A stretch of 64,000 nucleotides of DNA from UBA974 sp002292405 (GTDB lineage Bacteria; Bacteroidota; Bacteroidia; Flavobacteriales_D; Sanyastnellaceae): the NCBI GenBank assembly GCA_943842425.1, contig CALTBR010000001.1, forward strand, positions 62,001 to 126,000, written 5' to 3'. The notes beneath the pieces are model-generated. The model made no database searches. It was not told where the DNA came from and saw nothing but the letters and a program-made list of their open reading frames with translations. How positions within the stretch are numbered: the first letter of the stretch is position 1; each line of letters opens with the position of its first letter. Below are positions 34,426 through 43,331 of this stretch, piece after piece. The position numbers and the translations under genes were made by a program.

Positions 34426-35614
34426 GTCTTTCTTTGTAGATTTTCATGATCTCCTCACGAAGTTCTGTGCACGGAACGCTAGAAATAACATCCGCTAAGA
34501 ACGCTTCGACGAGGAGAGCTTTGGCCGCTTTTTCGTCAATTCCACGTGATTTAAGGTAGAAAAGGGCATCGAGATCGAACTGACCCACCGTACATCCATG
34601 TGAGCATTTTACATCGTCCGCATAAATTTCCAACTCGGGTTTTGCATTGATTGAAGCTCCGCGGTCGGCTACGATATTCGTATTCTGTTGGAATGCATTC
34701 GTTCTTTGGGCGTCAGGTCTAACAAAGACTTTTCCATTAAAAACTCCAGTCGAAGTCCCATACATAATGCCACGATAAAGCTCAGACGAAGTTCCATCTG
34801 TGCTGGTGTGATCCATGGTGGTGTGATTGTCCACGTGCTCATTTCCTGTCGGCAGGAAAGCCCCGTTAAAAATCGAATCTGTTCCCTTTCCACGTGAGAT
34901 AATTTCAAGTTCATTCCTGACCCAGTGACCTTTCACAGTGAAGGTGTGCATCTTGAATTTACTGTCGCGTTCTTGTATGATGTTCTCGTGTGAAAAGTGG
35001 TATATCTTGCCATCCTCATTACAAACTTTTTCGAGCGTTAAGGTAGCGTTAGGAGCTATTGAAGCTTCTAAAATGCCATTGTACATTCCGCTTGAATTCT
35101 TTGTCGAGCTAGACCAAACAACCACATCTACTTCTCCTCCCTCTTCAACTCGCACAAAATGTCTGGGGAAACTTGCTACATCTTTTCCGTCAGTCAAGTG
35201 ATGAATTAACACCGGTCTGTCAAGTTTAATATTTCGGTCAATTTTCAAGAACAGTCCATCTTGGTGGTAACTCTCATTAAGCTCACCTACCCATTCAGTC
35301 TTTGAATATGTGTTTTTAAATTCAGGAACATCCTCTCCCGATACTTCACTTTGGGGCATGCAAATCACCCCTTTTGCAATAGGCAGGTCGCTTAAAGAGT
35401 GGTTAAACTTCCCATTTCTAAATACGAGCCTGTAAGCCTCGAGACCTTCAACTGGATTGGGTGCAATTTCATTTGAAAATCCACCATCTATCTCTGATGA
35501 GTCGGTAGAAAGGGTGGAGTTTAAAAGCTTCGAAATAGGCGAATATTTCCACCTCTCAGATTTACGAGTCGGAGGTGGGAGGGTAGATTTAAATATGTCT
35601 GTGAGCACTGTCAT
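34415..35614 (-). CDS. sufD: SufD Fe-S scaffold subunit
   Basis: SufD forms the scaffold complex SufBC2D, on which Fe-S clusters are built. The 399-residue protein has the N-terminal RKSERWKYSPI segment and a long right-handed beta-helix, and ends in the conserved SHGCTVGQFDLDALFYLKSRGIDEKAAKALLVEAFLADVI. HTTMDHTSTDGTSSELYRGIMYG is the central signature. It follows sufC by three bases and overlaps sufS by 11, fitting stoichiometric expression of the complex. Confidence 0.95.
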   Translation of the reverse strand: MTVLTDIFKSTLPPPTRKSERWKYSPISKLLNSTLSTDSSEIDGGFSNEIAPNPVEGLEAYRLVFRNGKFNHSLSDLPIAKGVICMPQSEVSGEDVPEFKNTYSKTEWVGELNESYHQDGLFLKIDRNIKLDRPVLIHHLTDGKDVASFPRHFVRVEEGGEVDVVVWSSSTKNSSGMYNGILEASIAPNATLTLEKVCNEDGKIYHFSHENIIQERDSKFKMHTFTVKGHWVRNELEIISRGKGTDSIFNGAFLPTGNEHVDNHTTMDHTSTDGTSSELYRGIMYGTSTGVFNGKVFVRPDAQRTNAFQQNTNIVADRGASINAKPELEIYADDVKCSHGCTVGQFDLDALFYLKSRGIDEKAAKALLVEAFLADVISSVPCTELREEIMKIYKERHGW

Positions 35615-35617
35615 ATA

Positions 35618-36370
35618 CTAAGCGTTCTGCTCTTCCTTAATCCAGTCGTATCCCTTATCCTCAAGCTCAAGCGCCAGCTCTTTTCCACCACTTTTTACGA
35701 TTCTACCGTTTGATAATACATGTACAAAATCAGGAATAATATGATCTAAAAGTCTTTGGTAGTGAGTGATTACGATGAAAGCTCTGTCTTTGGAGCGCAT
35801 CGCATTTACACCTTTAGAAACTACTCTCAAAGCGTCGATATCGAGGCCTGAATCCGTTTCATCTAGGACGCAAAGCTTAGGTTCGAGTATCGCCATTTGG
35901 AAAATCTCATTGCGCTTCTTTTCTCCTCCAGAAAACCCTTCATTTACTGAGCGGTCTCGAAGTTTACCATCTAATTCTACAAGAGAAGAACACTCCTTTA
36001 CCTTAGCTAGGAAGTCCTTAGCTTTTATAGGTGGCTGGCCTTGGTGAGCGCGCTTTGCGTTTACGGCAGCCTTCATAAAGTTTAAGTTAGATACACCTGG
36101 GATCTCGATTGGATATTGAAAAGCTAGGAAGACACCTTCACGAGCACGGTCACTTGCTTCAAGGTCGAGTAAGTCGGTGCCATCTAATTCCACCATTCCG
36201 TCAGTGACCTCATACGCTTCACGTCCCGCTAATACTGCCGCTAGAGTAGATTTCCCAGACCCATTTGGTCCCATAATTGCATGAAGTTCTCCTGGTTTAA
36301 CCTCAAGGTTAAGCCCGTTTAGAATTTCGTTGTCGCCAACTTTGGCGTGTAAGTTTTTAATTTTTAGCAT
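35618..36370 (-). CDS. sufC: SufC ATPase
   Basis: SufC is the ABC-type ATPase that drives conformational change of the SufBD scaffold. The 250-residue protein has Walker A GPNGSGKST (about residues 35-43), the signature FSGGEKKRNEIFQMA, Walker B CVLDETDSGLDIDAL and the switch histidine in VITHYQRLLDHI. The variant KKR after SGGE is characteristic of SufC rather than transport ATPases. It lies between sufB (19 bases upstream) and sufD (three bases downstream). Confidence 0.97.
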   Translation of the reverse strand: MLKIKNLHAKVGDNEILNGLNLEVKPGELHAIMGPNGSGKSTLAAVLAGREAYEVTDGMVELDGTDLLDLEASDRAREGVFLAFQYPIEIPGVSNLNFMKAAVNAKRAHQGQPPIKAKDFLAKVKECSSLVELDGKLRDRSVNEGFSGGEKKRNEIFQMAILEPKLCVLDETDSGLDIDALRVVSKGVNAMRSKDRAFIVITHYQRLLDHIIPDFVHVLSNGRIVKSGGKELALELEDKGYDWIKEEQNA

Positions 36371-36389
36371 TCTAAATTGCTTTTCAGCT

Positions 36390-37838
36390 TTATCCTACGC
36401 TTCCTTCTAATGAAATCGTTAGTAGTTTTTGTGCTTCGACTGCAAACTCCATAGGTAGTTTATTTAATACATCCTTCGCATATCCCTTAACAATAAGACC
36501 TATCGCTTCCTCTTCTTCTATTCCCCTTTGTTGACAATAGAAAATTTGATCTTCCCCGATTTTAGAAGTTGTAGCCTCGTGTTCAATTTGAGCAGTTGGG
36601 TTTTTTGCTTCTATATACGGGAAGGTGTGCGCTCCGCATCTGTCAGTCATAAGTAAAGAATCGCAAACTGAAAAGTTGCGGGCGTTTTCTGCTCCTGGAT
36701 GAATTTGTACTAAGCCTCTATAAGAATTCTGAGACTCGCCCGAAGAAATTCCTTTAGAGATGATGGTTGACCGAGTCCTCCTGCCTAGATGAATCATCTT
36801 CGTCCCAGTATCCGCCTGTTGCTTGTTATTCGTCACAGCGACACTGAAAAACTCACCGATACTGTCATCGCCTTTCAAGATGCAACTTGGGTATTTCCAG
36901 GTCACAGCTGATCCTGTCTCCACCTGAGTCCAACTAATTTTTGCGGATCTGTGGCAAATCCCCCTCTTCGTCACGAAGTTGAAGACTCCACCCTTTCCAT
37001 CTTTATCTCCAGGATACCAATTCTGAACAGTACTGTACTTTACCTCCGCCTCATCGTGAGAAATAATCTCTACCACGGCAGCGTGAAGCTGGTTTTCGTC
37101 TCTTTGTGGAGCTGTACATCCCTCTAGGTAACTCACGTAACTACCCTCGTCAGCAACAATCAGAGTCCTCTCGAACTGGCCTGTTCCCGCTTGGTTAATC
37201 CTGAAATACGTGCTGAGCTCCATCGGGCACCTTACGCCTTTAGGGATATAGCAAAACGATCCGTCCGTAAATACGGCTGAATTCAAAGCTGCGTAGTAGT
37301 TATCTCTCTGAGGTACGACTGTTCCTATGTACTTGCGTACAAGCTCTGGGTGCTCCTGTATTGCTTCACCAAGTGAACAGAAAATCACTCCCAATTCGCC
37401 CAATGTCTCTTTAAACGATGTCGCCACTGAAACGCTGTCCATCACGAAATCTACCGCCACTCCACTCAGCTTCTTCTGTTCCTCTACGCTTATCCCAAGC
37501 TTATCCATTGTCTTTAAAAGTTCTGGATCTACTTCGTCTAAAGAGGCGAGTTCCTTTTTTTGCTTGGGAGCAGAGTAAAAGCTGATTGATTGTAAGTCGG
37601 GCTTTTCGTAGGCAACATGTGCCCACTCAGGTTCCTCCATTTTAGTCCAGGCAGCAAAAGCCTCCAATCTCCATTCCAACAGCCAGTCAGGTTCGTTTTT
37701 TTTCTTAGAAATCGTTCTAATAACGCTTTCATCAAGTCCTGGAGCTATTGTGTCCGATTCGATTTCAGTGGTGAAACCGTATTCGTAATTTTTCTCAGTG
37801 ACCTCACTGAGTAAATTTTCTTCTTCTGTTCCCTTCAT
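36390..37838 (-). CDS. sufB: SufB Fe-S scaffold subunit
   Basis: SufB is the main cluster-binding subunit of the SufBC2D scaffold. The 482-residue protein contains the family hallmarks YGFTTEIESDTIAPGLDE, KKNEPDWLLEWRLEAF, GTVVPQRDNYYAALNSAVFTDGSFCYIPKG, SYLEGCTAPQRDENQLHAAVVE and, near the end, the cysteine-containing SDSLLMTDRCGAHTFPY, with QIEHEATTSKIGEDQIFY after it. It follows sufA by ten bases. No regulator gene (sufR or iscR) is near, so control of the operon may lie elsewhere or in the sufA promoter. Confidence 0.97.
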   Translation of the reverse strand: MKGTEEENLLSEVTEKNYEYGFTTEIESDTIAPGLDESVIRTISKKKNEPDWLLEWRLEAFAAWTKMEEPEWAHVAYEKPDLQSISFYSAPKQKKELASLDEVDPELLKTMDKLGISVEEQKKLSGVAVDFVMDSVSVATSFKETLGELGVIFCSLGEAIQEHPELVRKYIGTVVPQRDNYYAALNSAVFTDGSFCYIPKGVRCPMELSTYFRINQAGTGQFERTLIVADEGSYVSYLEGCTAPQRDENQLHAAVVEIISHDEAEVKYSTVQNWYPGDKDGKGGVFNFVTKRGICHRSAKISWTQVETGSAVTWKYPSCILKGDDSIGEFFSVAVTNNKQQADTGTKMIHLGRRTRSTIISKGISSGESQNSYRGLVQIHPGAENARNFSVCDSLLMTDRCGAHTFPYIEAKNPTAQIEHEATTSKIGEDQIFYCQQRGIEEEEAIGLIVKGYAKDVLNKLPMEFAVEAQKLLTISLEGSVG

Positions 37839-37848
37839 TTCAGTCTAT

Positions 37849-38175
37849 CTATAATGAAAAACTTTCACCACAACCACAGGTGCGGTTAGCGTTAGGGTTA
37901 TAAAACTCGAAACCCTTTCCGTTAAGACCACCACTGTAACGGAGCTCCGTTCCTACTAAGTACAAGAAGCTCTTCTTATCGACTACTATTTTCACACCTT
38001 TGTCCTCGAACTCTTGGTCACCGTCTTTTACTTCATGATCAAAATCCATCTCGTACATCAGGCCGCTGCATCCTCCACCTTTCACTCCCACACGTACAAA
38101 GCTACCTTTGGGACGACCTTCTTCGCTTAGTAGTTTTATCACATGCTGTTTAGCTGAATCACTCACTTTAATCAT
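37849..38175 (-). CDS. sufA: SufA/IscA-type Fe-S carrier
   Basis: The 108-residue A-type carrier transfers Fe-S clusters to target proteins. It has the three conserved cysteines: one in GGCSGLMYEMDF (about residue 40) and the CGCG pair near the C-terminus (RTCGCGESF). The start at 38175 (MIKVSDSAKQ) matches the family; an upstream in-frame ATG at 38193 lies within the -7 promoter region and is rejected. It is the first gene of the suf operon, divergent from ftsX, and a -7 box four bases before its ATG suggests a leaderless message. Confidence 0.95.
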   Translation of the reverse strand: MIKVSDSAKQHVIKLLSEEGRPKGSFVRVGVKGGGCSGLMYEMDFDHEVKDGDQEFEDKGVKIVVDKKSFLYLVGTELRYSGGLNGKGFEFYNPNANRTCGCGESFSL

Positions 38176-38179
38176 GGTG

Positions 38180-38187
38180 CAAAAATA
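38180..38187 (-). promoter_or_regulatory. -7 box four bases before sufA
   Basis: Minus-strand TATTTTTG is a full match to TAnnTTTG and is followed by CACC and the sufA ATG. This is the probable promoter of the whole suf operon, and it decides in favour of the ATG at 38175 over 38193. Confidence 0.6.
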
Positions 38188-38279
38188 CCACATTTATGGT
38201 ATATAACATCACGTTATTCATAACCATTCTAAATAGCATAACTTTTTTTAACGTTGTCCGTAATAACGCCGCTCGGTTG

Positions 38280-38287
38280 CATCTTTG
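38280..38287 (+). promoter_or_regulatory. -7 box four bases before ftsX
   Basis: CATCTTTG (one mismatch to TAnnTTTG) is followed by GGGT and the ATG at 38292; a TTG at 38254-38256 lies 23 bases upstream. The placement argues for the 38292 start over an ATG at 38196. Confidence 0.45.
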
Positions 38288-38291
38288 GGGT

Positions 38292-39176
38292 ATGGCTTCT
38301 AAGCATCGCATAAAGAAGAATAGACTCCCTGCATCTCAGGCTACTACAACATTCACAACTGTCGTTGGAATGACCTTAACGCTTGTTTTAATTGGAATGA
38401 TCTCTGTAATTTCGTTTTTAGGGGCACGTTGGGAAAAACAACTGAGACAAGAGGTCCGCATGCAGGTATATTTCATGAAAGACCTCGATATTGAAACCCT
38501 GAACCAAGCAATTGCAATTGTTGAGACAGACGAAGCCGTAGCTGAGGCAATTTTCATAGATCCGAAAGTAGCCGCTGAAAAACTTGAACAAGATTTAGGC
38601 GAATCATTCGTGGAGTTTTTAGGCTACATACCACTTCCTCCTGCGATGGATGTAAGGTTAAAGTCAAAATTCGGGAATTCAGGTAAGCTCGTGGAAATTG
38701 TTACTAGGCTTGAAAATGTGGATGGCGTTGCGGAAGTGATTTGGCAAGACGAACTGCTAGTGAAAATTGAGAAAACGATTAATAAACTCATGCTGCCGCT
38801 ACTTGCTCTTGCTGGGGTTTGTTTGTTTATTGCCCTCGCTCTAATGAATAATACCGTTAGGCTCACCGTTTTTGCTCGACGTTTTTTAATACGAAATATG
38901 CAGCTTGTTGGAGCAAGACCTGGATTTATTCGGAGGCCATTCCTTCATCAAGGACTTGTTCTTGGAATCAGCTCCGGGCTTCTTTCATTTGCTATCATCG
39001 TGTTGGCCCTTTCTTTTTTCAAAGGCCCACTTGGTTCAACTGCTTTTTTACTTGAGCCTTTTTATTTAATATACATTGCTGCCGGGCTCACCTTTCTTGG
39101 GGGGATCTTAGGTGTTCTATCAACTGCCTTAGCTGTAAACCGTTACTTGCGACTCGACGTAGGTCAACTTCATTAA
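38292..39176 (+). CDS. ftsX: Cell division permease-like protein FtsX
   Basis: FtsX is the membrane partner of the ATPase FtsE and controls peptidoglycan hydrolases during division. From ATG 38292 it is 294 residues: a basic cytoplasmic N-terminus, a first membrane segment (VVGMTLTLVLIGMISVISFL), a periplasmic loop (about residues 50-170) and three further membrane segments in the C-terminal half (PLLALAGVCLFIALALM; VLGISSGLLSFAIIVLALSFF; FYLIYIAAGLTFLGGILGVLS). The start at 38292 fits the family's length and the -7 box; an in-frame ATG at 38196 would add 32 residues that look unlike a cytoplasmic tail. ftsE is not in the window. DUF3098 and uppP follow as a typical Bacteroidetes cluster. Confidence 0.9.
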   Translation: MASKHRIKKNRLPASQATTTFTTVVGMTLTLVLIGMISVISFLGARWEKQLRQEVRMQVYFMKDLDIETLNQAIAIVETDEAVAEAIFIDPKVAAEKLEQDLGESFVEFLGYIPLPPAMDVRLKSKFGNSGKLVEIVTRLENVDGVAEVIWQDELLVKIEKTINKLMLPLLALAGVCLFIALALMNNTVRLTVFARRFLIRNMQLVGARPGFIRRPFLHQGLVLGISSGLLSFAIIVLALSFFKGPLGSTAFLLEPFYLIYIAAGLTFLGGILGVLSTALAVNRYLRLDVGQLH

Positions 39177-39178
39177 CC

Positions 39179-39186
39179 TAAATTCG
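39179..39186 (+). promoter_or_regulatory. -7 box four bases before the DUF3098 gene
   Basis: TAAATTCG begins two bases after the ftsX stop codon and is followed by CATT and the ATG at 39191. It suggests an internal promoter for the DUF3098-uppP part of the cluster. The 16 bases from the TTCG onward are identical to those at the thioredoxin-like gene (6723-6738). Confidence 0.45.
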
Positions 39187-39190
39187 CATT

Positions 39191-39436
39191 ATGAAGAAAG
39201 AAATGGATAAAAATTCTAACAATATAAACTTTGCCTTTTCTGCTGTTAACTACAAATTATTAGGGCTGGGACTTGTGCTGTTGGTTGTTGGATATATTCT
39301 AATGAGTGGGGGGGGATCTGATGATCCAAATGTGTTTAGCGAGGAGATTTTTAATTTCAGACGAATAACCCTTGCTCCGTATATAATTTTATCAGGATAC
39401 GGCACCATCTTATTTGCTATTCTTAAAAAATCTTAA
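39191..39436 (+). CDS. DUF3098 membrane protein
   Basis: The 81-residue protein has two hydrophobic segments (about 20-37, LLGLGLVLLVVGYILMSGG, and about 60-77, APYIILSGYGTILFAILKK) joined by the conserved FSEEIFNFRRITLAP loop. This is DUF3098, found almost only in Bacteroidetes and usually between ftsX and uppP, as here. It is predicted to sit in the inner membrane; its function is unknown but the neighbours suggest cell-wall or division work. It ends seven bases before the uppP ATG. Confidence 0.88.
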   Translation: MKKEMDKNSNNINFAFSAVNYKLLGLGLVLLVVGYILMSGGGSDDPNVFSEEIFNFRRITLAPYIILSGYGTILFAILKKS

Positions 39437-39443
39437 CCCATTA

Positions 39444-40253
39444 ATGGATCATCTTTGGGAAATTTTTTCATACCTAATTCTAGGGCTCATTCAGGGTTTA
39501 ACAGAGTTTCTTCCCGTTTCGAGTTCTGGACATTTGACTTTAGGGACTGCCATACTTCAGCTCCCCGAAGAAGATTTGACTTTTTCCGTTCTGGTTCACG
39601 GAGCTACCGCGTTGAGTACGATTGTGGTTTTCCGTGAGGATCTCTTACATTTAATTACAGGTGTTTTCAAGAAAAATGAGGCGGGTGAAAAAGCAAGGAA
39701 ATATGTAGGACTTATCGTTTTAAGTGCTATTCCTGCGGCCATCATTGGTTTAAGTTTCAAAGACCAAATTGAAGGTCTTGCTTCAAGCTCTTTTGTCGGC
39801 GCTATGCTAATTGTCACTGCTGCAATTTTAGCTATTTCACAAAAAGTGAAATCTAAGCCTAGGGGATCTGTTGGTGTAGGAGCGTCTATTGTGATTGGTT
39901 TCGCTCAAGCAGGAGCCATTTTACCAGGTATTAGTCGATCTGGAAGTACCATCGGAGCAGCTCTTCTGCTCGGAATCTCAAGGACAGACGCAGCGAGGTT
40001 TAGTTTCTTAATGGCGCTTCCTCCGATTATCGGGGCAAACTTACTTGAAATAAAGGAAATCCTAGGAAACGATACCGCTATTGTAGATAGCCCGACTTCT
40101 GTTCCATATGTAGGATATACATTAGGTGTTATAGCAGCCTTTATTGCTGGGCTTGCCGCTTGTAAATGGATGATTAAACTCGTAAAAGGCACTAATCTAA
40201 TGTGGTTTGCCGTTTACTGTTTTGTGGTCGGAGTAATCGCTTTGATAATGTAG
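39444..40253 (+). CDS. uppP: Undecaprenyl-diphosphate phosphatase UppP (BacA)
   Basis: It dephosphorylates undecaprenyl diphosphate to recycle the lipid carrier for peptidoglycan and other glycans. From ATG 39444 the protein is 269 residues: GLIQGLTEFLPVSSSGHLTLG near the start carries the first catalytic motif, and PGISRSGSTIGAALLLGISR the second. Seven or eight hydrophobic segments span the length. A TTG at 39414 would add ten residues overlapping DUF3098 and is unlikely. In many Bacteroidetes truB and queA come next; here a lipoprotein and an AsmA-like gene follow instead. Confidence 0.94.
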   Translation: MDHLWEIFSYLILGLIQGLTEFLPVSSSGHLTLGTAILQLPEEDLTFSVLVHGATALSTIVVFREDLLHLITGVFKKNEAGEKARKYVGLIVLSAIPAAIIGLSFKDQIEGLASSSFVGAMLIVTAAILAISQKVKSKPRGSVGVGASIVIGFAQAGAILPGISRSGSTIGAALLLGISRTDAARFSFLMALPPIIGANLLEIKEILGNDTAIVDSPTSVPYVGYTLGVIAAFIAGLAACKWMIKLVKGTNLMWFAVYCFVVGVIALIM

Positions 40254-40272
40254 TTTTTTAATAAATTTTATT

Positions 40273-40827
40273 ATGGTAAGAAAAAAAATATTGTTGATGG
40301 CTTTTAGCGCATTGCTAATGCTAAGCGGATGTATTGAAGTGACTTTTCCAGAACCCATGCCGATGAACAGGTGTGATAAAAATCACTTCCCTAAATCTTG
40401 GCAGGGGGAGTGGACTTTCTCTGAACAAAGCGATGACCTAGAGGAGAATCTTACTATCAACTCTCAATATGTTTCTTTCGGAACTGACCAAATAGTGCTA
40501 GGTGAGGAAAATATTCTAAGGAAGTTCGCAGGGTACTACATTTTAAGTTCTAAAGCTAATAACTCTCAGAGATGGAATCTTCTTCTAGCAAAACGTGATA
40601 AAGACGTTATACATGTCTATCATTTTGATGGAAAGGATGTCGAAAAGGCAAAATTTTGGGAAGCGTTGCTTAAAGATGACACAAGAAATGGATTTGAAAC
40701 GATTAGAAAGAGTGAAGGAGACACAAATAGAATTAGAGAATATAAGCTGAATCCTAAAAATAATAGAGCTTTCCGAGAGTTGATAAAATCGGGAGGTCTC
40801 ACTCACATGGGTGACTATTTACGCTGA
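40273..40827 (+). CDS. Putative lipoprotein of unknown function
   Basis: The 184-residue protein begins with a lipoprotein signal, MVRKKILLMAFSALLMLSGC, with the lipidated Cys at residue 20. The mature part starts with a short proline-rich stretch and a cysteine (MNRCDKNHFPKSWQGEW) and is rich in charged residues. A segment WQGEWTFSEQSDDLEENLTIN could be a small beta-barrel start, but I recognise no family. Its stop overlaps the start of the AsmA-like gene by one base (TGATGA region), so the two are probably coupled. It may be a local envelope component specific to this lineage. Confidence 0.65.
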   Translation: MVRKKILLMAFSALLMLSGCIEVTFPEPMPMNRCDKNHFPKSWQGEWTFSEQSDDLEENLTINSQYVSFGTDQIVLGEENILRKFAGYYILSSKANNSQRWNLLLAKRDKDVIHVYHFDGKDVEKAKFWEALLKDDTRNGFETIRKSEGDTNRIREYKLNPKNNRAFRELIKSGGLTHMGDYLR

Positions 40828-43310
40828 TGAGTAAACGTAGAATATTAATACTATTTGGGGTTGTCATATCGCTCATTATAAGCTCGATTACATTCTTAGT
40901 AATGGCCAATGAGGAGCGAATTAAACTCTTTGCTCTTGATCGAGTTAGTGATAAACTACGTGTGGAGTTGAGTGTAGAAAAAATCGAAATCTCTGTTTGG
41001 TCTGAATTCCCTAAAGTGAGGGTAAACCTAATTAATATCGCACTCGGAGGAGCAACAAGCCTAACGGTAAACCCTGAAGACACAATACTTACAGCAGCTA
41101 GGCTAGGAGTGGCCTTATCTCTCTGGGACGTGATCTTCTCAGATCCTGTCGTTGAAGCCTTTATCTTAGAAGAAGCACAGATCAATTTAAGACAAGCAGG
41201 AAATGGCGACTGGAACACCTCCATTTTAAAAACACAAAACTCTAACGAACCGGAGTTAGATGCAGATGTAAAAGTGAATTTTTTTAAATTTAAAGATGTT
41301 TCAATAACGGCCCACTCAAATGACAATGGAACCTTTAGTGTGGAGATTAACCAAGCGAATATTAGGGGCGATAAGTACGATATTTCTTTTGCCAATGGTA
41401 AAGTAATCGGCGCCGAGATTACTGAAGATTTACTTCCTTTGAGTGGGGAGTTTACAGGGGAATTTCAATTGGGGAAAGAGAGTGCTGATTCACTTTCAAT
41501 CAGAAATGCTGATATTAATGGTATTTCTCTTAATGGTAAATTAGATTATTCTCAAGATTTCTTTGCTGAAATTCAAATAGAGAAATTAAGTGTCGACCAG
41601 CTCAAAAGAATCGTAAAGGATGAGGTCTTAGAAGGGTATCTAAGCGGAATTATGTACGATGGAAAAGCAAGCTTATCGATAAAAGTAGATGGGGGAAATT
41701 TGTTAGCAAATTGGATACTCCCTGAAAGTGGTTTAGTTCTTACACCTAAAATTACTGGATTTTCAATGGTTAAAAAAGGTCGGTTGTCAGCTGAGGGAAG
41801 CTATAAGTATTTTTCGCGTACTCAAATTTCATCTGTTTCTATTCATTCATTTCAAATAGATTCAAAAGGGTTCCAAATAAATGGTGAGGCGAATTGTCTA
41901 AATACAAGCACAGCCAATTGGAAAGTAACCACCCAATCAACTTTAGATGCCGGAGCACCTTATAGCAGTTGGATACCCGCCCTACACAGCACTGAATACG
42001 CTTATTTACCTAAAGAAGGTGTATTAGATATTGGTTCCGAATTAAGTATAAACCCTTGGGGAAAAGTTGATGCGTTTTTATGCACCGTTGAATCAGAAAA
42101 ATTAAGCGGTGCATTAAATGCTGTTCCATATAGCATAGGCAATTTAAGAACTCACATCAATAATAAAAAAATTCAAATCAATACGCTTGGCTTTAATTGG
42201 GGAGGAAATGTTGGAGAGGTTAATGCCGAAATACTCGGTGTTGAAAATTGGTTCGATGGAGGTGCTATTGAAGGCGAAATAAATCTTGATGCAGAGCATA
42301 TAGATGTAACATCAATCTTGAGTTGGTGGGAACATCGAACTGTGACTAAAGATAGCACTGCGAGCACTGCCTTTCTTCCATCTGGTTCTAATTTGATGCT
42401 AAAAATTGAATCAGAAAATCTAACATGGGATGCGCTTGAGTGTGAGTCTTTTTTAACACGCGCAAATCTTACTGCGTCAAAATTAAAAATTATAAACTCA
42501 ACCACGAAGACTTTAGAGGGTCTCGTAAGGGTTGAGGGATCATTCAGACCGAGCGTAGAAGGATGGGCTCTAAATTTGTCTGGTAGTGCAGACGGAATTT
42601 CTCTTCCGAAATTATTTAATTGTTATGATAATTTCGGCCAAAACACCCTCAGAGCACAACATATGGGTGGCTCTCTGAGTATTGCAGGGACTAGTAAAAT
42701 GGGTTGGGGTAAAGATGGAGTTTGGTCCTCTGAATCCTTAAATGCCAACTTAAACGTAGGTGTCTCTCATGGTAGTCTTGAAAATTTTGAGATCTTTGAC
42801 GATGTCGCCTATTATCTTAAAGAACACAGGTTGATTGCACCTTTAGTAGACCCTAATGACTTGAGGGAGCGGTTGCAAAATATCCAGTTAGATAATTTAG
42901 AATCTCCTATTTATATTTCTTCATCTTCAACCACAATACCCAACATAAACATACACTCTTCTGCAATGGATGTTAGTGTAGAGGGGGTACATAGCTTTTC
43001 TGGAAAGATCGATTACACCTTAGGGTTTTCTCTAAGGGATTTGCGAAAATCACGAGAAGTGGCGTTTGGAAATATTGAAGATGACGGTCTGGGAAACATG
43101 TTTTTTTTAGCCATGGACGGAACGCTTAATGAACCTATATACAGCTACGATAGATCTGCACATAGATCTCATAGAAAAAAGGCTTTTAAGGATGAAGCCG
43201 AAAAGATAAAAGAGGCTATTAAAAATGCTGGGGATTCTGAGGAAACGCAGAAAAAAAAGAAGAAAAAAAAATCTAATGATCTCAACGATATCGATGATGA
43301 GGATTTTTAG
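40827..43310 (+). CDS. AsmA-like envelope protein
   Basis: The 827-residue protein starts with one membrane segment (ILILFGVVISLIISSITFLVM) followed by the AsmA-type beginning: RIKLFALDRVSDKLRVELSVEKIEISVWSEFPKVRVNLINIALGG. Long repetitive beta-strand-rich sequence follows, as in AsmA/TamB-like proteins thought to move phospholipids between membranes. The last about 100 residues include a coiled, charged tail ending in seven consecutive lysines and an acidic end (DLNDIDDEDF). It is anchored in the inner membrane with the bulk in the periplasm. It follows the lipoprotein gene with a one-base overlap. Confidence 0.8.
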   Translation: MSKRRILILFGVVISLIISSITFLVMANEERIKLFALDRVSDKLRVELSVEKIEISVWSEFPKVRVNLINIALGGATSLTVNPEDTILTAARLGVALSLWDVIFSDPVVEAFILEEAQINLRQAGNGDWNTSILKTQNSNEPELDADVKVNFFKFKDVSITAHSNDNGTFSVEINQANIRGDKYDISFANGKVIGAEITEDLLPLSGEFTGEFQLGKESADSLSIRNADINGISLNGKLDYSQDFFAEIQIEKLSVDQLKRIVKDEVLEGYLSGIMYDGKASLSIKVDGGNLLANWILPESGLVLTPKITGFSMVKKGRLSAEGSYKYFSRTQISSVSIHSFQIDSKGFQINGEANCLNTSTANWKVTTQSTLDAGAPYSSWIPALHSTEYAYLPKEGVLDIGSELSINPWGKVDAFLCTVESEKLSGALNAVPYSIGNLRTHINNKKIQINTLGFNWGGNVGEVNAEILGVENWFDGGAIEGEINLDAEHIDVTSILSWWEHRTVTKDSTASTAFLPSGSNLMLKIESENLTWDALECESFLTRANLTASKLKIINSTTKTLEGLVRVEGSFRPSVEGWALNLSGSADGISLPKLFNCYDNFGQNTLRAQHMGGSLSIAGTSKMGWGKDGVWSSESLNANLNVGVSHGSLENFEIFDDVAYYLKEHRLIAPLVDPNDLRERLQNIQLDNLESPIYISSSSTTIPNINIHSSAMDVSVEGVHSFSGKIDYTLGFSLRDLRKSREVAFGNIEDDGLGNMFFLAMDGTLNEPIYSYDRSAHRSHRKKAFKDEAEKIKEAIKNAGDSEETQKKKKKKKSNDLNDIDDEDF

Positions 43311-43331
43311 CGAGACCCTTATTCCAAACTG

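Noticed and set aside
38196..38291. Longer FtsX start at 38196
   Set aside because: It precedes the predicted promoter and adds 32 residues not expected for FtsX.
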